64,000 nucleotides of DNA. Source: Bradyrhizobium sp. Ce-3. Its GTDB lineage: Bacteria > Pseudomonadota > Alphaproteobacteria > Rhizobiales > Xanthobacteraceae. This document shows, piece by piece, positions 52,639-62,046 of the stretch. Below the pieces are notes generated by a model. It made no database searches, had not been told where the DNA came from, and saw only the letters and a program-made list of their open reading frames with translations. Each line of letters begins with the position of its first letter. Position 1 is the first letter of the stretch. Both the position numbers and the translations under genes were made by a program. Location: positions 1,330,039-1,394,038 of the forward strand of contig NZ_BQUV01000001.1 in assembly GCF_022835695.1 (NCBI RefSeq), read 5' to 3'.

Positions 52639-53451
52639 GTGAAGGAATCGCTCGGGGAAAAGATCGGTGAAGGCGCCTACTCCGAAGCCTACGCCTGGGC
52701 GCCGGGGCAAGTCGTCAAACTGTTCAAGCCCGGCTTGCCGCGGCGGATGCCCCGGTTCGAGGTGCAGATGATCCGCGCGGTCCACGCCGCCGGCGCGCCG
52801 GTGCCGGAGGTGTTCGGCGAGGTGACCCTGGACGGGCGCTTCGGTATCGTGCTGCAGCGGCTCGACGGACCGACCCTGCTCCAGCTGACGCGGACCGGCG
52901 CGGTGACGTTCCAACAGGCGGGCGCCATCGTCGCGGCGCTTGCCATGTCCATTCACAAGACACCCGTGCCGCCGGAGGTCCTCTCCATGCGCGAGTATAT
53001 GGAGGCTCAGTTGGGGCACGACGACGGCAAGCTCCCGAAGCACATCGCCACTGGAATCCTCGCGCTGATCGATCGCTTGCCGCCGGGCGACGGGCTTTGC
53101 CATACCGACCTGAGCCCCGGTAACGTGATCATGACAGCGGAAGGCCCAAAGCTGGTCGACTGGGTCAGTGCGATGTGCGGGCCCGCCGTCCTCGAGCTTG
53201 GGTTCTTGCGCGTGATCCTGTCCGAACTCGGGCCGGAAGTCGCCGATAATCCGGAGCGGCCGCGCGCGACCAATGCGGCGGCCCAATCCGAATATGCTCG
53301 GCTGGCCGGCATGTCTCCCGCCGAGCTCACCGCGGCAATGGAGCCGTATTTGCCCATCGTCCGCAGCTTCGCCGTTCTCGGCAACGCGGTGCCTTCGCTG
53401 CGGGAGCGGCTGATCCAGCGCATCGAAGCGGCTCTGCGCTCGGAAGACTGA
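52639..53451 (+). CDS. Aminoglycoside-phosphotransferase-fold kinase, copy 2
   Basis: A 270-residue tandem paralogue of the previous gene, with matching blocks such as SLGEKIG, WAPGQVVKL, LDGRFGIVL and LTAAME/QPYLPI. The catalytic motif is CHTDLSPGN and the metal Asp is in LVDWVS. The GTG at 52639 aligns with the start of copy 1 and has GGGGG upstream; a GTG at 52609 gives an unmatched extension. The 166-base gap between copies shows no gene. Confidence 0.85.
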   Translation: MKESLGEKIGEGAYSEAYAWAPGQVVKLFKPGLPRRMPRFEVQMIRAVHAAGAPVPEVFGEVTLDGRFGIVLQRLDGPTLLQLTRTGAVTFQQAGAIVAALAMSIHKTPVPPEVLSMREYMEAQLGHDDGKLPKHIATGILALIDRLPPGDGLCHTDLSPGNVIMTAEGPKLVDWVSAMCGPAVLELGFLRVILSELGPEVADNPERPRATNAAAQSEYARLAGMSPAELTAAMEPYLPIVRSFAVLGNAVPSLRERLIQRIEAALRSED

Positions 53452-53514
53452 ATTGCTTTGGGCGCGCGCGAGCCGGCGCGGCCTGTCGAAACAAGTCGTC
53501 AACGTCCCTCCGGC

Positions 53515-54537
53515 TCACTGCTTCGCAGGCTTCCGCTCGACCGGGTGGATATCGATCGCGCGCAGGCGGCCGAGGCGGAGCACGTCCATCGACAAGGTGC
53601 GGTCGATCCGGCTGTGATCGAGTGCGCGGATCAGGTCGTCGACGCCGTGGATCTCGACGCCGTCGAGCTTGATCACGACGTCGCCCGGCAACAGGCTCGC
53701 GCGCGCGGCCGGGCTGTCCGGCTCGATCTGCATCAGCAGCGCGCCCATCTTGTTCTCGACGCCGGCCAGCACCGCATGGCGCCGCGGCACCGGCGCGGTT
53801 TGGCCGGCGACGCCGATATGGGCGCGGCGGACATAACCGTGGCGGATGATCTCCGACAGCACGAATTGCGCGGTGTTGGAGGCGACCGCAAAGCAGATGC
53901 CCTGCGCGCCGTTGATGATCGCGGTGTTGATGCCGATCACCTCGCCCTGCGACGACACCAGCGGCCCGCCGGAATTGCCGGGATTGAGCGCGGCATCGGT
54001 CTGGATCACGTCCTCGATGGTGCGCCCGCTGACCGAGCGGATCGACCGTCCCAGCGCCGACACCACGCCGGCAGTGACAGTCGATTCGAAGCCGAGCGGA
54101 TTGCCGATCGCGACCACGAGCTGGCCGCGCCGCAAGGTCTTGGAATTGCCGAGCGAGGCATAGGGCAGATCGCGCGCGCCATCCGCGCGCAGCAGCGCGA
54201 GATCGGTGTCGGGATCGACGCCAAGCACATGCGCGTCGGTGACGAAGCCCTCGGTGTCGCGCAGACGGATCTCCTTCGACGACCCGACCACATGGCTGTT
54301 GGTCAGCACGAAGCCGTCGGGCGAGATCACGATGCCCGAGCCGAGCCCGCCGCGCTCGCGCGCGTTGCGCAGCTTCGGCCCGGTCTCGACCCGGACCACG
54401 GCCGGGCCGACACGCTCGGTGACGTCGATCACGGCATTGGAATAGGCGTCCAGCAACGCCCGGTCATTGTCCCGGGCAGCATCAGCGGTTCGCGGTGACG
54501 GCGTGTCACCGGCGGTATCTGAGGTAAAATCCAGCAT
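53515..54537 (-). CDS. HtrA-like serine protease with one PDZ domain, no signal peptide
   Basis: A 340-residue protein. The trypsin-like domain (about residues 35-220) has the triad His82 (TNSHVV), Asp112 (DTDLALL) and Ser189 (NPGNSGGPL). One PDZ domain (about 240-330) follows. No export signal or membrane helix precedes the protease, unlike DegP/DegS, so it may work in the cytosol. The ATG at 54537 has AAGGA upstream. A 60-base relic of its 3' end lies at 48697. Confidence 0.87.
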   Translation of the reverse strand: MLDFTSDTAGDTPSPRTADAARDNDRALLDAYSNAVIDVTERVGPAVVRVETGPKLRNARERGGLGSGIVISPDGFVLTNSHVVGSSKEIRLRDTEGFVTDAHVLGVDPDTDLALLRADGARDLPYASLGNSKTLRRGQLVVAIGNPLGFESTVTAGVVSALGRSIRSVSGRTIEDVIQTDAALNPGNSGGPLVSSQGEVIGINTAIINGAQGICFAVASNTAQFVLSEIIRHGYVRRAHIGVAGQTAPVPRRHAVLAGVENKMGALLMQIEPDSPAARASLLPGDVVIKLDGVEIHGVDDLIRALDHSRIDRTLSMDVLRLGRLRAIDIHPVERKPAKQ

Positions 54538-54615
54538 GGCGAGAGTCCTTTGGTCTCCTCAAATGGTGACCGGCTTTCGCCCCCGCAAGTGGTTACGCCC
54601 GAGCCCGCAAGGGCG

Positions 54616-55863
54616 TCAGTCCCCCGCCGCTGCACCGGTGATCCGCGCCCGCAAGGCCTTGACGGTCGCCTCCGTCACGGGCGCTGCCGCATTGCCCCAG
54701 GAATTGCGGACATAGGTGACGACGGCTGCGACCTGACTGTCGCTCAGGCGATAGCCGAGCGACGGCATCGCCGGCGAGGTCGGAAAGCCGTCGGTCGCCG
54801 CGGCGCGGCCGCCGGCAATGATGATCCGGATCAGCGTTGCCGGATCCTGCTGGGTCGCGACCGCACTGCCGGCGAGTTTCGGGAACAGATGCGCGACGCC
54901 CTCGCCACTGCGCATATGGCAGGCGGCGCAGGTGTCGACATAGATCGCCTCCCCCGCCTGCATCCGCGGATCGGAGGCCGCCAGCGGCGTCGACGCCGGC
55001 ACGCCCGCCGCACCGCGCTCCTTGAGGTAGACGGCGATCGCCTTCAGATCGGCCGCTGCCATCTTCGAGGTCGAGTTCTCGACCACGTCCTTCATCGGCC
55101 CGCTGGCGAGGCTGAAGCCGTTCTGCCCGGTCTTCAGGTATTGCGCGATATCCTCGACCGACCATTTGCCGAGGCCGACCCGCGCATCGTCGGTGATGTT
55201 CAGCGCGGTCCAATTGTCGATCTGGTTGCCTTCGAGATATTTGTCGTTGCGGCTGGCGCCGAACGCATTGAACGGCGTGTGGCATGCGCCGCAATGGCCG
55301 AGACCTTCGACCAGATAGGCGCCGCGGTTGAACTCGGCCGAACGCGCCGGATCCGGCTTGAACGCTCCTGGCGTGAAGAACAGCGTATTCCAGCCCTTCA
55401 TCAGCAGGCGGACGTTGAAGGGAAACGGCAGGGTGTCGCGCTCGACCCGGTTCTCGACCGGCTGCAGCGTCCGCAGATAGGCGTAGATCGCATCGAGATC
55501 GCCGCGCTCGACCTTGGTGTAATAGGGATAGGGAAACGCCGGGTAGAGGTGACTGCCGTCCGGGCGCCGGCCGTCCTGCATCGCGCGCGCGAAATCGTCG
55601 GCCGACCAGCTTCCGATCCCGGTGGTGTTGTCGGGCGTGATGTTCGGCGCCATGATCTCGCCGAACGGCGTCTGCAGTGCGAGGCCGCCGGCGAACGGCT
55701 GGCCGCGCGGCGCGGTGTGACAGGCCACGCAATCGCCCGCGATGGTCAGCGCCTTGCCGCGCGCGATGTCGACATAATTGTCCGGACCGGCGGCCGCGCC
55801 ACCGGCGGCGAACAGCGGCAACAGCAGGATCAGGTGACGGAGCCGCACGACAGTCCTGCTCAT
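54616..55863 (-). CDS. Three-haem cytochrome c subunit of a membrane FAD dehydrogenase
   Basis: A 415-residue exported cytochrome with a signal peptide (about residues 1-25) and three haem motifs, CVACH, CGACH and CAACH. It resembles the cytochrome subunits of gluconate, sorbitol and alcohol dehydrogenases, which pass electrons to ubiquinone or terminal oxidases. The ATG at 55863 overlaps the GMC gene stop (ATGA), so the pair is coupled. Confidence 0.9.
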   Translation of the reverse strand: MSRTVVRLRHLILLLPLFAAGGAAAGPDNYVDIARGKALTIAGDCVACHTAPRGQPFAGGLALQTPFGEIMAPNITPDNTTGIGSWSADDFARAMQDGRRPDGSHLYPAFPYPYYTKVERGDLDAIYAYLRTLQPVENRVERDTLPFPFNVRLLMKGWNTLFFTPGAFKPDPARSAEFNRGAYLVEGLGHCGACHTPFNAFGASRNDKYLEGNQIDNWTALNITDDARVGLGKWSVEDIAQYLKTGQNGFSLASGPMKDVVENSTSKMAAADLKAIAVYLKERGAAGVPASTPLAASDPRMQAGEAIYVDTCAACHMRSGEGVAHLFPKLAGSAVATQQDPATLIRIIIAGGRAAATDGFPTSPAMPSLGYRLSDSQVAAVVTYVRNSWGNAAAPVTEATVKALRARITGAAAGD

Positions 55864-57623
55864 CGCGGCACCAGCGCGCCCGGCGACTTCAAATATTTGA
55901 AGATCGCCTCCAGGCTCCAATAGGTCAGCGCACCGACCGTGCCGGTCGGGTTGTAGCCGGCGTTCTGCGGGAAGGCGGAGGCGCCCATCACGAACACGTT
56001 GGAGACGTCCCAGGACTGCAGATAGCGGTTCAGCACGCTGGTGTTCGGATCCGATCCCATTACCGCGCCGCCGGTGTTGTGCGTGGTCTGGTAGGGCACC
56101 ACCGACCACGGCACGCCGAGACGGCTGAGCCGGGTGCTGTTGGCGCCCATCGCCTTGGCGATCTCCTGGCAGCGCTCGGCCATCCAGTTCGCCATCTTCT
56201 GCTCGTTCGGCTGGTAGTCGAACGTCATCCGCATCAGCGGACGTCCGAGCGGATCCTTGTAGGTCGGATCGAGATCGAGATAGTTGTTGCGATAACTCAT
56301 GACGCTGCCTTGCGCACCGACATAGGTCACACGCTGATAGGTGTCCTTGACGGCCTTCTTCCAGGCGCTGCCCCATGCCGGCGTTCCCGGCGGGACCGGG
56401 TGATAGCGGATCGGCCGGCCGTTGGTATGGGCCGAGGTGATCGATGCGCCGCCGACGAAGCCGTGCGGACCGTGATCGAAATTGTCGCTGTTGTAGTCGT
56501 CGAGCGCGACGCCGAGCGAGCCTGCGGCCGCGAACGGATTGAACTTCGCATCCTCGAAAAAGGCGGAGGCCCCCGAGCCGGTCTGGTAGGCGTAATTGCG
56601 CCCGACGACGCCCTCGCCGGTCGCCGGATCATACGGCTTGCCGATGCCCGACAGCAGCAGCAGGCGAACGTTGAACAGGCTGAAGGCGCAGACCAGCACG
56701 AGATCGCCGGGCTGCTCCCATTCCTCGCCTGCGGCATCGACATAGGTCACGCCGGTCGCCATCTTGCCGTCGGCGCTGAGATTGACCTTGGTCACCTCGC
56801 AGTCGGTGCGAGCCTCGAAGGTCGGCTCGCGCACCAGCGCGGGCAGCACGCAGGTCTGCGGCGACGACTTCGAATAGTTGGCGCAGCCGAACCATTCGCA
56901 GAAGCCGCAATAGGTGCAGGGCGCCATGCTGCAGCCATACGGGTTGGTGTAGGCCGCCGAGATGTTTCCTGACGGCCGCGGAAATGGGTGCAGGCCCATG
57001 CCGGTGGCAGCCTTGGTGAACAGCGACTGCGCGTAGCCCTGCTTCAACGGCGGCGTCGGATACTCCCGCGCGCGTGCGCCCTCGAACGGATTGCCGCCGG
57101 GCTGGATCGTGCCCTTGATATTGCCGGCCTTGCCGGAGATGCCGGCGACCTGCTCGAACCTGTCATAGTGAGGTTCGAGCTCGTCATAGCTGACCGGCCA
57201 GTCCTGGATCTGGTTGCCCTCCGGCATGATGCCGGCACCGTAGCGCTCGATCATGTGGCTGCGGATCCGGAAATCGTCGGGCAGGAAGCGCCAGGTCTGG
57301 CCGTTCCAGTGCAGCCCGGCGCCGCCGACGCCATTGCCCGGCAGGAAGCTGCCCCATTTGCGGATCGGCAGCGCCGTCTGCGACGGGTCGTTGCGCATCG
57401 TCAGTGTTTCCTGCTTTGGACGCAGGAAGATGTCGTGACGCACCGCATAGCGCAGCTCGTCCGGCGCGGTGCCGATGTTGAAGTCGCTCGCGGTGTCGCG
57501 CCACGGGCCGCGTTCCAGCGCGACGACGTCGAGCCCGAGACGCGCCAGTTCATAGGCGACGATCGAACCGGTCCAGCCGAGCCCGACGATGACGACATCC
57601 TTGCGCGGAAGACGGCGGGCCAT
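55860..57623 (-). CDS. GMC-family flavoprotein large subunit (gluconate 2-dehydrogenase type)
   Basis: A 587-residue GMC oxidoreductase. The FAD Rossmann motif is VVIVGLGWTGSIVAYEL near the start. A Cys-rich stretch, GCSMAPCTYCGFCEWFGC (about residues 230-248), may bind an iron-sulfur cluster, as in related dehydrogenases. The C-terminal catalytic part has THNTGGAVMG and NPTGTVGALTYW. It would oxidise a sugar acid or polyol with electrons going to the cytochrome. It overlaps both neighbours and lacks a signal; it likely rides on the TAT-exported small subunit. Confidence 0.88.
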   Translation of the reverse strand: MARRLPRKDVVIVGLGWTGSIVAYELARLGLDVVALERGPWRDTASDFNIGTAPDELRYAVRHDIFLRPKQETLTMRNDPSQTALPIRKWGSFLPGNGVGGAGLHWNGQTWRFLPDDFRIRSHMIERYGAGIMPEGNQIQDWPVSYDELEPHYDRFEQVAGISGKAGNIKGTIQPGGNPFEGARAREYPTPPLKQGYAQSLFTKAATGMGLHPFPRPSGNISAAYTNPYGCSMAPCTYCGFCEWFGCANYSKSSPQTCVLPALVREPTFEARTDCEVTKVNLSADGKMATGVTYVDAAGEEWEQPGDLVLVCAFSLFNVRLLLLSGIGKPYDPATGEGVVGRNYAYQTGSGASAFFEDAKFNPFAAAGSLGVALDDYNSDNFDHGPHGFVGGASITSAHTNGRPIRYHPVPPGTPAWGSAWKKAVKDTYQRVTYVGAQGSVMSYRNNYLDLDPTYKDPLGRPLMRMTFDYQPNEQKMANWMAERCQEIAKAMGANSTRLSRLGVPWSVVPYQTTHNTGGAVMGSDPNTSVLNRYLQSWDVSNVFVMGASAFPQNAGYNPTGTVGALTYWSLEAIFKYLKSPGALVPR

Positions 57624-58402
57624 CAGCGCTCTCCCCAGGCCGGACGGCCCTGCATGCTGACCGGCGGCAGCGTGTAGGCCTGGTTGGGCCGGTCGATGAC
57701 GTCGCGGAAATCGTAGCGCGTGCCGGGGAAGCCGACGAGCTTCCAGCCGACCATGTCGCGGTTGCCGCCATAGATCGGATCGGCGAAGAAGCCCTCGATC
57801 GTGTTGGTGTAGATCGCGTTGAACAGCATCTTGCTGGAGAAGTTCGGCAGCTGAACCTCGCCCTTCTCGAGCCCGGCGATCAGCTTGTCCTGCCCGGCAG
57901 CATCGAGCTCGACGAAGCCGCGGTTGAAGGTGGCCTTGCAGTAGGCTTCGAGCGCGGCAATGCCGTTGCGGTATTGCTGCCGCGGCGTCAGCTCCGATTG
58001 CAATCCCTGCGACGGCAGCGGGTTCTTCGAGAATGGCCCTTCCATGTAGAGCCAATCGTGTCCGCCATAGGGGCCGGTGAGCTGGCGATCGATGAACGTG
58101 GTCACGCCGGCCTGCCTGGCACCGGGGCCCAGTTCATCCGCCGGGATCAGCCGCTCGGCAAAGGCCTCGACCACGGCGGCTTCGTCAGCCGTGAAGAACA
58201 GATAACCGCCGGGCACGACCGGCGTGACCGGATAGGCTTCGTTGGGCCGCCACGGCAGCACCTTGGTGATCACGCGCGCGCTGACGCCCTTGCTCGTGAC
58301 GAGGAGGGCCGCGGTCGCGAGCAGGAACGCGCGCCGCGTCGTGCCGGCCCCGATGCCATGATGGAATGCTCCGCCTCCACGGCTGCGATCAGTTGGCCGC
58401 AT
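57623..58402 (-). CDS. Gluconate 2-dehydrogenase subunit 3-type small subunit, TAT-exported
   Basis: A 259-residue protein with a twin-arginine signal (TTRRAFLLATAALLV, about residues 21-35). The mature part matches the subunit-3 family (FFTADEAAVVEAFAERLIPADELGPGARQAGVTTFIDRQL). It probably carries the flavin subunit through the membrane. Its stop overlaps the GMC start by one base. Confidence 0.87.
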   Translation of the reverse strand: MRPTDRSRGGGAFHHGIGAGTTRRAFLLATAALLVTSKGVSARVITKVLPWRPNEAYPVTPVVPGGYLFFTADEAAVVEAFAERLIPADELGPGARQAGVTTFIDRQLTGPYGGHDWLYMEGPFSKNPLPSQGLQSELTPRQQYRNGIAALEAYCKATFNRGFVELDAAGQDKLIAGLEKGEVQLPNFSSKMLFNAIYTNTIEGFFADPIYGGNRDMVGWKLVGFPGTRYDFRDVIDRPNQAYTLPPVSMQGRPAWGER

Positions 58403-58414
58403 TGCCTTCTCCTC

Positions 58415-58867
58415 TCAACGCGAAGCCCCGCGCAGCGTGCCGCCGCGCGCTTTGACCGGATCGAGCAACGACCAGTCGCCGTCCGGGAGCACATGGCCCT
58501 TTGGAAATGGCGCGCGCGGCTCGAGCCCGAGCGAACGCAGCACGCGATCGTCACGGTAGTAGCATTGCAGCACGACGCGGACGAGCGTCGCCGCGGCAGC
58601 GCCGCCTTGGCTCCGAAACTCCTGCCCCACCGCGTCGCGCCTGGCCTCGTCAAGCTCGGCGAGCGGCCGGCCGGCGAGCTTGGCCAGATGATCGAGCGCC
58701 TGCACAACCAGCGCGGTGTCGCGGCCGAGCGTTGCGAGCATGTCGGCCTGGATCGCGGCATCGTCCGCACCCGGCACCTTGTACTCGGAACTTTCGGGGA
58801 CGATCATCGCGGCGACGGTGCGGAGATCGGCGCGCTGGGCTGCGGTCAGTTCTTTGCTATCGGACAT
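58415..58867 (-). CDS. Small accessory protein of the second GMC enzyme
   Basis: A 150-residue soluble protein with no signal peptide. LTAAQRADLRTVAAMIVPESSEYKVPGADD resembles the start of subunit-3 proteins of gluconate dehydrogenases, so it may be a signal-less small subunit. It lies 8 bases downstream of the second GMC gene and 12 upstream of the first module. Family assignment is tentative. Confidence 0.75.
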   Translation of the reverse strand: MSDSKELTAAQRADLRTVAAMIVPESSEYKVPGADDAAIQADMLATLGRDTALVVQALDHLAKLAGRPLAELDEARRDAVGQEFRSQGGAAAATLVRVVLQCYYRDDRVLRSLGLEPRAPFPKGHVLPDGDWSLLDPVKARGGTLRGASR

Positions 58868-58875
58868 GGACAGTC

Positions 58876-60477
58876 TCAATCGAACAGATTGGCGAGGCGC
58901 TGCTTCATCTGGTCGGCGATGTAGAGCGCGAGGGCCTGGATGGTGGAGGTCGGGTTGACGCCGCCCGAGGTGACGAAGATGCTGCCGTCGACGATGAAGA
59001 GGTTCTTCACATCGTGCGAGCGGCCCCATTCGTTGACCACGGAGCGCGCCGGGTCGGTGCCCATCCGCGCGGTGCCGAGCAGATGCCAGCCGCCCCACGG
59101 GATCGGCGAGTTGACGCAGAGGTCGGTGGCGCCGGCGGCCTCGAGCACCTCGCGGCCGCGCGCCAGCGCATGGTCCATCATCTTCCGGCTGTTCTCGCTG
59201 ATCGTATAGTCGATCCGCGGCGCCGGAATGCCGTGGCCGTCCTTCAGCACGGGATCGAGCGTGACGCGGTTGTGCTCCTCCGGGAGATCCTCGCAGATCG
59301 CCGAGAAGCCGAGCCGATGGCCGTTGAGCTTGCGGAAGACGCGGTGGTGATCCTTGCCCCAGGGCAGGATGCCCTTCTGCTCGCTGACCACGGCCTCGAA
59401 CACCGGCCCCGCCCCGCGCACGAACTGGACGCCGTAGCCGCGGACGAAGCCGCGCGACAGGTCGGTGTCATACCACTCCTTGCTCCACAGGCAGGTCGGT
59501 GGCGCGCGATTGGAATCGGTCGGTTCGGCGACATAACCGTAGATCTGCGCATAGGGGTGGAACATCAGGTTCTTGCCGACCAGGCCGGACGAATTGGCGA
59601 GGCCGTTCGGAAATTTGCCCGACACCGAATTGAGCAGCAGCCGCGGCGTGCCGACGCCGTTGCAGGCGACGATGACGACCTCGGCGGGCTGGAATTGCTC
59701 GACGCCGTCCTTGTCGTGATAGACGACGCCGGAGGCCATGCCGTGCTCGTTGGTCAGGATCTCGCGCACCCGGCAATGGGTCTTGACCTCGACCCCGGCG
59801 CGGATCGCGTGCGGCCAATAGGTGATGTCGGTCGATGACTTGGCGCCCTGGGCGCAGGCCGGGGTGCAATGGCCGAGATTGATGCAGCGCGCCCTGCCCT
59901 CGTAATCCATCGTCGCAACGGTCGTGTCGGACGGCCACCAGTGCCAGCCGAGCTTGTTCATGGCCTTGCCGATCAGGGGACCTGATAGCCCGAGCGGCTG
60001 CGGCGGCATCGGCGGATGCGACAGCGGTGAGAGCGGATCGCCCGACAGGCCCGACGTGCCCATCATGCGATCGTTCTCCTCGAAGAACGGCGTGAGCGCG
60101 TCGTAATCGACCGGCCAGTCGTCAGCGACGCCGTCGAGCGTCCTGACCTTGAAGTCGGAGGGATGCAGCCGCGGCCAGTGCGCGGTGTACATCACGGTCG
60201 AACCGCCGACGGCGTTGAAGTTGACCACCTTGATCGGCGAATTGTCGTCGTTGATCGGATAGTCCTCGGGCCGCTTGCGGATGTTCGGGCTCGACGACCA
60301 CTCGCCGTAGAATTTCGCCTCCCAGTCGCGCCCGGTGCTCGGATATTCGGCAGGATTCATCCAGCCGCCCTGATCGAGGCAGAGGATGTGCATCTTGGTG
60401 TCGGCGAGGCTCCAGGCCACCGCAGCGCCGGAGGCGCCGGCGCCGATGATCAGGACGTCAACGGGATCGTTCTTCAT
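58876..60477 (-). CDS. GMC-family oxidoreductase, second copy
   Basis: A 533-residue flavoenzyme with FAD motif VLIIGAGASGAAVAWSL near the start and a GGSTVMYTAHWPR substrate-access stretch. Its C-terminus reads GGWHLLGTARMGTDPARSVVNEWGRSHDVKNLFIVDGSIF in outline (catalytic His). It differs from the first GMC protein by lacking the Cys cluster. It heads a five-gene operon ending with the three-haem cytochrome. Substrate unknown; alcohols or sugar acids are common for the class. Confidence 0.88.
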   Translation of the reverse strand: MKNDPVDVLIIGAGASGAAVAWSLADTKMHILCLDQGGWMNPAEYPSTGRDWEAKFYGEWSSSPNIRKRPEDYPINDDNSPIKVVNFNAVGGSTVMYTAHWPRLHPSDFKVRTLDGVADDWPVDYDALTPFFEENDRMMGTSGLSGDPLSPLSHPPMPPQPLGLSGPLIGKAMNKLGWHWWPSDTTVATMDYEGRARCINLGHCTPACAQGAKSSTDITYWPHAIRAGVEVKTHCRVREILTNEHGMASGVVYHDKDGVEQFQPAEVVIVACNGVGTPRLLLNSVSGKFPNGLANSSGLVGKNLMFHPYAQIYGYVAEPTDSNRAPPTCLWSKEWYDTDLSRGFVRGYGVQFVRGAGPVFEAVVSEQKGILPWGKDHHRVFRKLNGHRLGFSAICEDLPEEHNRVTLDPVLKDGHGIPAPRIDYTISENSRKMMDHALARGREVLEAAGATDLCVNSPIPWGGWHLLGTARMGTDPARSVVNEWGRSHDVKNLFIVDGSIFVTSGGVNPTSTIQALALYIADQMKQRLANLFD

Positions 60478-60498
60478 TGTTATTTCCTGGCAATTCTT

Positions 60499-60583
60499 CC
60501 GTCATTGCGAGCGACGCGAAGCAATCCATCCTTCCCGCGTTGCGAGATGGATTGCTTCGTCGCTTCGCTCCTCGCAATGACGG
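60499..60583. repeat. Dispersed palindromic repeat (CCGTCATTGCGAG type)
   Basis: Perfect 13-base ends, CCGTCATTGCGAG (60499-60511) and CTCGCAATGACGG (60571-60583), with inner arms GAAGCAATCCAT and ATGGATTGCTTC. Related to the longer element at 30190. It separates the GMC operon from the P450 gene. Confidence 0.85.
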
Positions 60584-60594
60584 CGTGGGCTGGC

Positions 60595-61812
60595 TCAATC
60601 GACGATTCTCACCGGCAAGCTTCGTATACCGCGGATGAAATTGGAATAGAGCCTTTGCGGTGGGCCCATCATCTCAAAACGCAGATCGCGCGCCAGAACC
60701 TCCTCCCAGAGAATGCGCAATTGCTGCTCGGCCAGGCGGTCGCCGACGCAGCGGTGGATGCCGGCGCCGAAGGCGAGGTGCTGGCGCGGCTTGGCGCGGT
60801 CGATGATGAATTCGTCGGCCCGCTCGATCTTGTCCTCGTCGCGGTTGCCGGAGATGTACCACATCACGACCTTGTCGCCCTTCTTGATCTGCCGGCCGGC
60901 GAGCTCGACATCGTTCTTCGCGGTGCGGCGCATATGCAGCACCGGCGTATGGTAGCGGATGGTCTCGGACACCAGGTTCGGGATCAGCTCGCGGCGGGCG
61001 CGGACCAGCTCGAACTGCGCGGGGTTCTCGCACAGCGCCATCAGCCCGGCGGACATCGAATTCCGCGTGGTGTCGTTGCCGCCGACGATCAGGAGCGCGA
61101 GCGTGCCGATGAACTCGCGCGGTTGCAGGTTTCGCGTCGCCTCCGAATGCACCAGCATCGAGATCAGGTCGAAGGTCGGCGGTGCTTCGGCGCGCGCATC
61201 CCATAATTTGCGAAAATACTCGCCCATCTTGACCATCTCCTCGAAGCGCTCGTGCTCCGAATGCACGACAGCGTCGGGCGACTCGACGTTGGCGATCGCG
61301 ACATCGGACCACCAGGTCAGCCTCATGCGATCTTCCCAGGGAAAATCGAACAAGGTCGCCAGCATCATGTTGGTGAGATTGGTCGAGATCCGCTCGACCC
61401 AATCGAAGGTCTCGTTGCGCGGCAGCGCGTCGAGCACATCGGAGGTGCGTTTGCGAATCAGCGGCTCGAAATTGGCGAGGTGGGACGGCGCCACGATAGG
61501 GGCGACCGTGCGACGCTGCGCCGTGTGGCCCGGCGGATCCATCCTGATGAAGTTTGCGATTTCCTGGCCCTTGGGCTGATCGACGACCTGAATCCCGCCG
61601 ATTTCCGACGAATAATTGTCGTGATCCAGCTCGACGGCGAAGATGTCGTCGTAGCGTGTCACCGACCAGTACGGGCCGTAGGCCGACGCCTCGCAATAAT
61701 GCACGGGATCGTCGCGGCGCAGCTGTGCGAACAGCGGCCGCCAGGTGTCGTCCTGATAGAGCCGGGGATTGCTGACGTCGATTGATGCCGGCCTGCGCAG
61801 CGCCTCTCCCAT
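60595..61812 (-). CDS. Cytochrome P450
   Basis: A 405-residue soluble P450. The oxygen-binding I-helix motif is GGNDTTR (about residues 244-250), the ExxR is ETIR (283-286) and the haem loop is FGAGIHRCVG with Cys355. The N-D-T-T-R-N spelling is frequent in the CYP125/142-like and terpenoid groups, which hydroxylate sterol or terpenoid chains. The ATG at 61812 is used; longer readings cross the divergent gene. It is divergent from a Baeyer-Villiger monooxygenase. No ferredoxin gene lies next to it. Confidence 0.9.
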   Translation of the reverse strand: MGEALRRPASIDVSNPRLYQDDTWRPLFAQLRRDDPVHYCEASAYGPYWSVTRYDDIFAVELDHDNYSSEIGGIQVVDQPKGQEIANFIRMDPPGHTAQRRTVAPIVAPSHLANFEPLIRKRTSDVLDALPRNETFDWVERISTNLTNMMLATLFDFPWEDRMRLTWWSDVAIANVESPDAVVHSEHERFEEMVKMGEYFRKLWDARAEAPPTFDLISMLVHSEATRNLQPREFIGTLALLIVGGNDTTRNSMSAGLMALCENPAQFELVRARRELIPNLVSETIRYHTPVLHMRRTAKNDVELAGRQIKKGDKVVMWYISGNRDEDKIERADEFIIDRAKPRQHLAFGAGIHRCVGDRLAEQQLRILWEEVLARDLRFEMMGPPQRLYSNFIRGIRSLPVRIVD

Positions 61813-62046
61813 CGCTTCACTCCCGTCGGTTCCGTCGCCGCTTGGCGGGCGATCGTCGTGTCGGGCGGACGATAGGGGCAATCCCGCGGCCGAGTAAAGC
61901 CACGGGGCCGGCCGTCCGCCGCGCGGAATGCGCGCAGGCCCGCGCACCCGGCAAATCCCGATGGCAGCCCCGCTCTGCGATGTTTGTCGGCGGCAGGAAG
62001 ACCGGCTAGCCTTGGCGGCAATCAATCGAGCGGGGAGCAACGACAG

